Shown here: positions 17,889 to 24,945 of the stretch, piece after piece
How the letters are laid out: each line of letters starts with the position of its first letter
How positions within the stretch are numbered: the stretch's first letter is position 1
Source of the DNA: CALBPI01 sp038531945
GTDB taxonomy: Bacteria; Pseudomonadota; Gammaproteobacteria; Steroidobacterales; Woeseiaceae
Assembly (NCBI GenBank): GCA_038531945.1
Contig: JBCBBH010000002.1
Location: forward strand, 310,001 to 374,000
Length of the DNA: 64,000 nucleotides
Direction of reading: 5' to 3'
The notes under the pieces: model-generated
What the model was told of the DNA's origin: nothing
Database searches by the model: none
What the model saw: only the letters and a program-made list of their open reading frames with translations
Made by a program: the position numbers and the translations under genes

Positions 17889-19852
17889 CGAACAAACTCC
17901 AAAATCGTTGCACCATTGGCTGGGACGGTAATGCCGCGCTCCGCGTTCGCAGATGCGCCGGTCATCACGTTGTTGCCGACCGATGTGTCCGGCAACAGCC
18001 CCGCGAAGGTAGTTCGGTCCACTGAGACCTCTGTATCGTTCTTGTTGATGATCGTGACGATCGTCGTGCCAGTCTCTGCGTCCCGTCGAAACGCGTAAAT
18101 ACCGTCGCGCGGCGCGAAGTGTGTGAGTTTGCCGGTTTGTGCGGCCGGTGACGACTTTCTCCAGTTCAGAAGTTTGCGCAACCAGCTTTGTGCTTCACGT
18201 TGTTCGTCTGTTAAGCCTTCGCCGGTGACAGCATCGGCGGTGTGGTCAGGCCATCCGCCAGAAAACTCCTTGCGGATCACGCCGTGCGAATCGGAATCCG
18301 GATTCGCAAAGAGAATTTCCGAACCGTAATACAGTTGTGGAATGCCGCGGGTCGTTAACAGGATTGCGTGCGCTTGTTTCCACCGGTCCAGATTCCCATC
18401 GAGTTGCGTGAAAACGCGGCTCATGTCGTGATTGTCCGGAAACGTGACCAGTTGATTCGGATCGCCGTACAGGAAGTCGTTCGCGAGCGTCCGATAGATC
18501 TTCACAAGACCTGTGCTCCAGGACTCCGGCTCGTTCAACGCTTCGACCAGGGCCGCCTGTAACGGAAAATCGAACACGCTCGGTAAATGGCTTTCATAGC
18601 TATCGGATCGCGGAGACCCTGCCTGCCAGTACGCGGTCAATGATGGGTTGGTGGTCCACTCTTCGCCGACGATGTTGATGTCGGGATACTCCTCGCGAAC
18701 GGCGCGAGCATATTCGGTTAGAAACGCCTTGTCTGAGTAGGGCCACGTGTCGACGCGAATGCCCGACAGACCGGCATATTCGATCCACCAGATGCTGTGT
18801 TGAATCAGATAGCGGGCGAGCAGCGGGTTGCGTTGGTTCAAGTCCGGCATTGTCGGTACAAACCATCCATCCGCAAAGCGTTGTCGATCGTCCTCGCTGG
18901 CGTAGGGATCATGCAACGCTTCGCGCTGATGATTGGTGCCGACGAACTCACCGCCGTAGTTGATCCAATCGCTTGCCGGGAGGTCCCGCATCCACTCATG
19001 TTCGTTGCCGATGTGGTTCAGCACGATATCGATGATGAGGCCCATACCTCGCTCGCGTGCTGAATCGGCGAGTGTCTGGTAGAGCGCGTTGTCGCCGAAC
19101 CTCGGGTCGACGCGGTAGTGATCGGTGATCGCATACCCATGGTAGGACCATTGCGGCTGTGCGTTTTCCAAAACGGGATTCAGCCAGAGTTGCGTGAACC
19201 CCATTGCATGAATGTAATCGAGCCGGTCGATCACCCCTTGCAGATCACCGCCATGTCGACCGTAGTTTTCGTCTCGGTTCAATGTGTCGTCGTAGCCTGC
19301 GACGGTGTCGTTCGCCGGGTCGCCATTGACGAATCGATCCGGCGTGACCAAGTAGATGACGTCTTCACTGGAAAATCCGTCCCCCGCTTCACGATGTCGA
19401 TCCAGCAGCGGGAACAACAGAGTGGTCTCGATGTTTCCGTCCAATTCAAAGTCGATTTGCAGTGATTGCGACGGCGCGTTCTCACCGACGGAGAACGTCA
19501 GAAAAACGTAATTGGAATTATCGGTCCGCTTGACGTCCGTCAGCTCGACCAGCGCATCCTCGGGCGCCAGATTGCGAATGCAACCGGTGTCACTGGCATC
19601 GATTTCGATTTTCTTTCCATCACGCGCCGTACAACGCGGTGGCTCCAAAACCAATGACGGTGCCAGCGCCGGTTCGAGCGCCGCAATGTCGGGTCCATAG
19701 ACCATCACCTGAACTTCCCGATCGGCCATTCCGACCCACCAGGAAGGCGGGTCAGTTCCCACGATCTGATAAGACTCTGCGTGAAGCGCACCGCACGACG
19801 CGATCAACAATGCCGCGGTGAACTGTCGAACTCGTGTCCCCGATAAACGCAT
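17885..19852 (-). CDS. Exported GH13 alpha-amylase / neopullulanase-cyclomaltodextrinase type
   Basis: 655-residue glycoside hydrolase with a signal peptide (hydrophobic to about residue 22, ending ALHA), so periplasmic or surface located. An N-terminal beta domain (about 25-150) like that of neopullulanase/SusA enzymes precedes the barrel. Catalytic segments are IIDIVLNHIGNEH, the nucleophile in GIRVDTWPY, the acid/base in VGEEW and FPDNHD. A C-terminal beta domain ends the protein. It hydrolyses maltodextrins or cyclodextrins for uptake. It is transcribed against the two flanking halogenase genes and shares a 61-bp divergent promoter region with the second halogenase. Confidence 0.92.
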   Translation of the reverse strand: MRLSGTRVRQFTAALLIASCGALHAESYQIVGTDPPSWWVGMADREVQVMVYGPDIAALEPALAPSLVLEPPRCTARDGKKIEIDASDTGCIRNLAPEDALVELTDVKRTDNSNYVFLTFSVGENAPSQSLQIDFELDGNIETTLLFPLLDRHREAGDGFSSEDVIYLVTPDRFVNGDPANDTVAGYDDTLNRDENYGRHGGDLQGVIDRLDYIHAMGFTQLWLNPVLENAQPQWSYHGYAITDHYRVDPRFGDNALYQTLADSARERGMGLIIDIVLNHIGNEHEWMRDLPASDWINYGGEFVGTNHQREALHDPYASEDDRQRFADGWFVPTMPDLNQRNPLLARYLIQHSIWWIEYAGLSGIRVDTWPYSDKAFLTEYARAVREEYPDINIVGEEWTTNPSLTAYWQAGSPRSDSYESHLPSVFDFPLQAALVEALNEPESWSTGLVKIYRTLANDFLYGDPNQLVTFPDNHDMSRVFTQLDGNLDRWKQAHAILLTTRGIPQLYYGSEILFANPDSDSHGVIRKEFSGGWPDHTADAVTGEGLTDEQREAQSWLRKLLNWRKSSPAAQTGKLTHFAPRDGIYAFRRDAETGTTIVTIINKNDTEVSVDRTTFAGLLPDTSVGNNVMTGASANAERGITVPANGATILEFVR

Positions 19853-19873
19853 TCGGTTTCCCCCAAAAAAACC

Positions 19874-19890
19874 AGTGGTATCATACCGCT
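19874..19890. promoter_or_regulatory. Palindromic operator candidate between amylase and halogenase 2
   Basis: AGTGGTATCATACCGCT is a near-perfect 17-bp palindrome centred on 19882, with one mismatched pair. It sits in the 61-bp divergent region, so it would overlap both promoters. Its odd-length GGTAT/ATACC symmetry differs from the CG-centred sites at 13419 and 21442. The binding protein is unknown. Confidence 0.4.
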
Positions 19891-19913
19891 ATACAGTTCC
19901 TGAGGCATTGACA

Positions 19914-21446
19914 ATGGGTAACGCGAAACCATTGCAGTCGGTGGTCATTGTTGGGGGCGGATCGGCCGGATGGATGACCGCCGCGGCGTTGTCGCATGCG
20001 CTGGGCGACAGCTGCAAGATCACGTTGGTTGAGTCCGAGATGATCGGCACCGTAGGTGTTGGCGAGGCAACGATTCCGCCGATCAAACTCTTCAATCAAC
20101 GACTCGGCATTTCCGAGGCGGAGTTTGTTCGCGAAACGCAGGGCAGTTTCAAACTTGGCATCCAGTTCGTGAACTGGGGGCGCGAACAAGATGCGTACTT
20201 TCATCCATTCGGCCAATACGGCGCGGATTTCGACGTCGTACCGCTGCACCATTACTGGCTGCAAGCGCGGGCCGAAGGCAAGGCCGAGTCGCTCGATGAG
20301 TATTGCATGGCGTGGGGTGCGGCGAGCCGTGGGCGATTCGCGCCGCCATCGCGTGACCCGCGGATGATCCAGTCGACATTTGACTACGCGTACCACTTCG
20401 ATGCGGGACTGTACGCGCGTTTCCTGCGTCGATTTGCTGAGGCACGCGGTGTGCAACGCGTCGAAGGCCGCATTGATGCGGCAAACTTGCATGCGGAGAC
20501 CGGCTTCGTCGAGTCAGTCGTTCTTGAGAATGGGACAGAAATCGCTGGCGAGTTTTTTGTCGATTGTTCGGGTTTTCGTGGACTCCTGATCGAACAACAT
20601 TTGCATGCGGGTTACGAAGACTGGTCACATTGGCTGCCATGTGACCGCGCGGTTGCGGTGCCATCTGAGCCAGCAGACGATTTGATCCCGTACACGCGGT
20701 CGACGGCGCATGCCGCGGGATGGCAATGGCGTATCCCCCTACAGCACCGAACCGGCAACGGTCACGTCTACTGCAGTCGCTACGTTTCCGACGACGAGGC
20801 GGCGGCCACGCTGCTTGAGAATTTGGATACGCCCGCGACGGGTGATCCGCGGCAGCTTAGGTTCCGTACCGGCCGGCGACGCAAATTCTGGCATCGAAAC
20901 TGTGTGGCAATCGGTTTGGCCGCCGGTTTCATGGAACCGCTGGAATCGACGAGCCTCCATTTGATCCAAACCGGAATCACGCGCCTGCTCGCGTTGTTTC
21001 CGGATCAGTCGATGAGTGATCTGGCGATCGACGAATACAACCGCTTGACGCGGTCTGAGTATGAGTCGATTCGCGACTTCTTGATCCTGCACTATCACGC
21101 AACGGAACGGCGCGACTCACCGCTGTGGCGCGCCTGTGCCAGCATGTCGATTCCAGAGACGTTGGAATACAAGATTGCGCATTTCCGCAGTCGTGCCCGA
21201 CTGGTGTCGAGCGGTATTGAGCTGTTCCAGAATCCAAGCTGGCTCGCCGTGCTGGTGGGTCAACATGTGACCCCGGAACACTACGACACGTTGGTTCATC
21301 ACCGCATCGCAGTGCCTGGCGTCGAACGTTTGGCTGGACTGCATCGGGTGATCGCCGAGACCGCCGAAACGCTGCCGACGCATCGCCAGTTTATCGAGCA
21401 AAATTGCCAAGCCGAGCCGCTCGAGAAGTTGCGCGCAGCCATGTAA
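19914..21446 (+). CDS. Flavin-dependent (tryptophan-type) halogenase homologue 2
   Basis: 510 residues from the ATG at 19914 (TGAGG upstream); a longer reading from 19818 would run into the divergent amylase start. It carries the same hallmarks as the first copy: FAD loop VGGGSAGW near residue 13, lysine 80 in GSFKLGIQFVNW, WQWRIP at 270-275 and glutamate 344 in PLEST. The two copies are clearly paralogous, but too divergent to be a recent duplication. This copy is followed directly by the MFS transporter and lipoprotein amylase on the same strand. The substrate is unknown, and no partner flavin reductase is visible. Confidence 0.88.
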   Translation: MGNAKPLQSVVIVGGGSAGWMTAAALSHALGDSCKITLVESEMIGTVGVGEATIPPIKLFNQRLGISEAEFVRETQGSFKLGIQFVNWGREQDAYFHPFGQYGADFDVVPLHHYWLQARAEGKAESLDEYCMAWGAASRGRFAPPSRDPRMIQSTFDYAYHFDAGLYARFLRRFAEARGVQRVEGRIDAANLHAETGFVESVVLENGTEIAGEFFVDCSGFRGLLIEQHLHAGYEDWSHWLPCDRAVAVPSEPADDLIPYTRSTAHAAGWQWRIPLQHRTGNGHVYCSRYVSDDEAAATLLENLDTPATGDPRQLRFRTGRRRKFWHRNCVAIGLAAGFMEPLESTSLHLIQTGITRLLALFPDQSMSDLAIDEYNRLTRSEYESIRDFLILHYHATERRDSPLWRACASMSIPETLEYKIAHFRSRARLVSSGIELFQNPSWLAVLVGQHVTPEHYDTLVHHRIAVPGVERLAGLHRVIAETAETLPTHRQFIEQNCQAEPLEKLRAAM

Positions 21447-21455
21447 ACGTATTCA
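21442..21455. promoter_or_regulatory. Single LacI-type operator-like site before the MFS gene
   Basis: TGTAAACGTATTCA matches TGAATACGTATTCA at 12 of 14 positions, the unit seen twice at 13419-13451. It overlaps the halogenase 2 stop codon and lies 66 bp before the transporter start. A shared regulator for receptor and transporter is an inference. Confidence 0.4.
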
Positions 21456-21520
21456 TTTGAGTGCCGCAAAATGCTGTGGCATCAAGGTGGGATAAGATGC
21501 GTGCGTCGAGGGGGACGACG

Positions 21521-23065
21521 ATGCAAAACAAGCCTGTACTCAGTTTCTGGCAAATCTGGAATATGTGTTTTGGTTTCCTCGGGATCCAATTCGGTTTTGC
21601 CCTGCAGAATGCCAACGTCAGTCGGATTTTTCAGACACTCGGCGCATCGATCGACGAGCTCCCGATTCTCTGGGTTGCGGCTCCGCTGACCGGATTAATT
21701 GTCCAGCCGATCATCGGCTACTTCAGTGACAAGACCTGGAATCGATTGGGACGTCGCCGTCCTTACTTTTTGTTCGGCGCTATCTTTGCCTCCGCCGCAT
21801 TGATCGCGATGCCGAATTCCCCGTATCTCTGGTTTGCCGCAGGAATGCTGTGGATCATGGATGCGAGCATCAACATTTCGATGGAACCGTTCAGAGCGTT
21901 TGTCGGCGACATGCTACCTGAGCGTCAGCGCACGCAAGGCTTTGCGATGCAGAGCTTCTTCATCGGAATCGGGGCGGTGGTTGCGTCGATGCTTCCGTAC
22001 ATGCTGACAAACTGGTTTGGTGTGACATCCGAGCCTGTGCCTGGCCAAATCCCAGATGCGGTCAAGTGGAGTTTTTACCTGGGCGCTTTCGCGTTTTTTG
22101 GTGCTGTTATCTGGACGGTCGTCTCCACCCGCGAATATTCCCCCGAGCAGTTGGAAGCCTGGCACGCGCAAGCGGAGCAGGCGGATCAAGGCGCGCAATC
22201 ACTGCGCGACCCATCGCTGCTGTTCAAACAGGGCGCGATTTGGCTTGCCGTCGGGATTGCCTTCATCGTTTGGGTGGTCTTGGCAGAGCTCGATAAACAG
22301 CTTTTGATACTGGGCGGTATGTTCGTCGCGTTCGGGCTGTTGCAATGGATTACAGGATTCCTGCAACGCAGTGGTCAGGAGGACAACGGAGTCGTCGAGG
22401 TCGTTAACGATTTGTTCAACATGCCACGCGTGATGAAACAACTGGCTGTCGTTCAGTTCTTCTCCTGGTTGGCGTTGTTTGCGATGTGGATTTACGCGAC
22501 GCCTGCCGTCACCAGTTTCCATTTTGGTGCAACCGACACCGCCACCGAAGCGTATAACCAGGGCGCAGATTGGGTGGGCGTACTCTTCGCGGGATACAAC
22601 GGTTTCGCGGCCCTTGCGGCGATCATGATTCCGATGATGGCCGGGCGACTCGGGTGTCGGGTGTGCCACATGGCGAACCTCGTCTTCGGTGGGTTAGGGC
22701 TGATCAGTTTCTTTTTTATCTCCGATCCGAAGCTGCTGTTGCTCTCGATGGTAGGCGTCGGCATCGCATGGGCGTCGATTCTGTCTCTGCCGTATGCCTT
22801 GCTCACCAACTCGCTACCGATCCGCAAAGTTGGCGTGTACATGGGGATCTTCAATTTCTTCATCGTGATTCCGCAACTCGTTGCAGCCAGCGTGCTCGGT
22901 TTGGTGATCCGCGACTTTTTCGGCGGTGACAGCATCTACGGACTGATTGTCGGCGGTGTCTCGATGATCATTGCTGGCGTAACGGTATTGCTGGTCGATG
23001 CAGATGCTGAGCCTGTGGTTGACGATAAGCCGTCAACGAACTTCGAGTTACAGGAGTCGTCCTGA
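21521..23065 (+). CDS. MFS sugar transporter, maltose/SLC45-like
   Basis: 514-residue inner-membrane carrier with about 12 hydrophobic segments. The segment IGYFSDKTWNRLGRRRPYF, between helices 2 and 3, is the MFS loop motif as found in MalT/SLC45-type maltose and sucrose transporters. IMDASINISMEPFRAFVGD in helix 4-5 also fits that subfamily. The start at 21521 has GAGGGGG 7 bp upstream; an in-frame ATG at 21497 is less well served. It lies between halogenase 2 and the lipoprotein amylase, only 1 bp before the latter, so the three are likely one transcript. Probable role: maltose or maltodextrin import from periplasm to cytosol. Confidence 0.88.
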   Translation: MQNKPVLSFWQIWNMCFGFLGIQFGFALQNANVSRIFQTLGASIDELPILWVAAPLTGLIVQPIIGYFSDKTWNRLGRRRPYFLFGAIFASAALIAMPNSPYLWFAAGMLWIMDASINISMEPFRAFVGDMLPERQRTQGFAMQSFFIGIGAVVASMLPYMLTNWFGVTSEPVPGQIPDAVKWSFYLGAFAFFGAVIWTVVSTREYSPEQLEAWHAQAEQADQGAQSLRDPSLLFKQGAIWLAVGIAFIVWVVLAELDKQLLILGGMFVAFGLLQWITGFLQRSGQEDNGVVEVVNDLFNMPRVMKQLAVVQFFSWLALFAMWIYATPAVTSFHFGATDTATEAYNQGADWVGVLFAGYNGFAALAAIMIPMMAGRLGCRVCHMANLVFGGLGLISFFFISDPKLLLLSMVGVGIAWASILSLPYALLTNSLPIRKVGVYMGIFNFFIVIPQLVAASVLGLVIRDFFGGDSIYGLIVGGVSMIIAGVTVLLVDADAEPVVDDKPSTNFELQESS

Positions 23066-23066
23066 C

Positions 23067-24731
23067 ATGTGGCGTCCAGTAGGTTTGGTATTGACGTGTG
23101 CAGTTGCTGCGGGCTGCGCCACCACTGAGTTTTCAAATCCGACGCAATCGTTCATCGGCACCGACGAGCCGTTCGCCAGTGAGGCTGTCTACTTTCTGCT
23201 AACCGACCGGTTCGTCGACGGAGACCCCAGCAATAACTACCCGACGCAAGGCGGCGACTACAAGACCTTCGACCGACCCATCGTGAATCCGGAGGGGCAG
23301 AGCGCCAACATCGGATATCTCGGCGGAGACTTTCAAGGTGTTCTGGATCATCTGGACTACATTCAATCGATGGGCTTCAGCTACGTTTGGCTGACGCCGA
23401 TTGTCGACAATCCGGACGAAGCGTTCAGCGGCGGTGCAGCGGTTGGCGAGGGGTTCCCGGCCGATAAAGGCAAGACCGGTTATCACGGTTACTGGGGTGT
23501 GAACTTCTTTGTCGAAGATGAGCACCTCGTATCGGACGGTCTGGATTTCGAACGGTTCGCCAGCGTGCTCGATGATCATGGCGTCGGGTTCGTACTCGAT
23601 ATCGTGTGCAACCACGGGTCGCCGTCCTTTTCAATGCCGTCGGACCAACCGAAGTTCGGTGAACTGTATGACGCCGACGGCCGTCTGGTCGCTGATCATA
23701 TGAATCTGACGCAGGACTTGTTGCGCGACGATGAGCCGCTGCATGCGTTCTTTAATCAGAAGCCGGATATCGGTCAGCTGTCGGATTTGAATGAAAATAA
23801 CCCCGATGTGTTGGACTACTTCGTGCGAGCCTATTCGCAGTGGATCGACCGCGGCGCCGACGCACTTCGTATCGATACGATCAAGCACATGCCGGATCCG
23901 TACTGGGCGAAATTCTCAGAGGAGATGCGTAAGCGCTACCCCGGGCTGTTCATGTTCGCGGAGAGTTATAGCTTCGAGGCAACAGAGATCGCACGCCACA
24001 CCTATCCAGAGAATGGTGGAATCAGCGTGTTGGACTTTCCATTGCAGCGCGCGATGTCGGAAGTGTTCGGACGTCAGCAATTGGGATTTGAACGATTGGC
24101 TTCCGCGTTGCATCTCGATGACCAGCTTTATCAGAATCCGTACGAGCTGATGAGCTTTTACGACAACCACGATATGGCGCGGTTGGATGCGGATGAGAAC
24201 GGGTTCATCGATGCCAATCATTGGTTGTTTACCGCGCGCGGAATTCCGGTGGTCTACTACGGCTCGGAGTCGGCTTTCCGCGCAGGGCGTGCTGAGCATG
24301 GCGGCAATCGTGATTACTTTGGAGCCGAGCGCATTGAAGCGGCCAAGCAGGGTGCGATCTACGCGAGACTGCAACGGATCGCAGAGTTGCGCGCTTCGCT
24401 GCCGGCCCTGCAACGCGGGCTGCAATTCAATATTGAACTTTCAGCGAATCGCGCCGCGTTCCTGAGAGTGTTGGAGCATGGTGACGTGACTCAATCCGCA
24501 CTTGTGCTGTTGAACAAAGGCGACGAGCCAGAGCAGTTTGAGGTTGATCGCTGGCTTAGCGACGGCACCTGGCGAAACGGATTTACGACAGAACGTCGTA
24601 TCGTCGGTGATGGCACGACGCAGTTTGAAGTCGAACCGCACGACGTCGCCGTATGGGTGTTCGAGGACCGAACCAACAACTTGCGACTGGTTCGCGAACT
24701 GGAGCGACTTCAAAGTCTCGCGGAGCGGTAG
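23067..24731 (+). CDS. Outer-membrane lipoprotein GH13 alpha-amylase
   Basis: 554-residue glycoside hydrolase. The N-terminus has a short hydrophobic stretch and lipobox VAAGC, making Cys17 the lipidated residue. Position +2 is not Asp, so outer-membrane sorting is expected. The barrel shows VLDIVCNHGSP, the nucleophile in ALRIDTIKHM, the acid/base in MFAESY and FYDNHDM. It probably cuts starch or maltodextrin at the cell surface or in the periplasm. The start has CAGGAG upstream and begins 1 bp after the transporter stop. A reading from 22998 would overlap the transporter and lose the lipobox. Confidence 0.9.
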   Translation: MWRPVGLVLTCAVAAGCATTEFSNPTQSFIGTDEPFASEAVYFLLTDRFVDGDPSNNYPTQGGDYKTFDRPIVNPEGQSANIGYLGGDFQGVLDHLDYIQSMGFSYVWLTPIVDNPDEAFSGGAAVGEGFPADKGKTGYHGYWGVNFFVEDEHLVSDGLDFERFASVLDDHGVGFVLDIVCNHGSPSFSMPSDQPKFGELYDADGRLVADHMNLTQDLLRDDEPLHAFFNQKPDIGQLSDLNENNPDVLDYFVRAYSQWIDRGADALRIDTIKHMPDPYWAKFSEEMRKRYPGLFMFAESYSFEATEIARHTYPENGGISVLDFPLQRAMSEVFGRQQLGFERLASALHLDDQLYQNPYELMSFYDNHDMARLDADENGFIDANHWLFTARGIPVVYYGSESAFRAGRAEHGGNRDYFGAERIEAAKQGAIYARLQRIAELRASLPALQRGLQFNIELSANRAAFLRVLEHGDVTQSALVLLNKGDEPEQFEVDRWLSDGTWRNGFTTERRIVGDGTTQFEVEPHDVAVWVFEDRTNNLRLVRELERLQSLAER

Positions 24732-24870
24732 CGGCCAACCGGGAACCTGCGCATGAAACCCCGAGCGTCAGCCTCACGTATCAACCGTCGCCAGGTTCCA
24801 CAAGTCCCGTTCGGAATTACGCTGGCATTTTTTTAGGTTGGTCAGAATCCCTCGCGCAACGACCGAGAAA

Positions 24871-24902
24871 TAAAACGGGAGTAGCTCAGGGAGCTACTCC
24901 CG
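24871..24902 (-). terminator. Intrinsic terminator of the subtilase gene
   Basis: Perfect 12-bp stem CGGGAGTAGCTC (24876-24887) with GAGCTACTCCCG (24891-24902) and a 3-nt loop. Read on the minus strand it is followed by TTTTATTT, so it terminates the subtilase transcript. On the plus strand there is no T-run. The rest of 24732-24945 holds nothing I recognise. Confidence 0.85.
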
Positions 24903-24945
24903 CTGATTGCGCCCGGGGTCCAGACAAGGCGCTAATCCCCCTTGG

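Noticed and set aside
16377..21446. A natural-product (halometabolite) biosynthetic cluster
   Set aside because: No NRPS, PKS, terpene or tailoring genes and no flavin reductase are present; neighbours are carbohydrate genes.
24876..24902. Hairpin as terminator for the plus-strand lipoprotein amylase
   Set aside because: No T-run on the plus strand, while the minus strand has one; it fits the subtilase gene.
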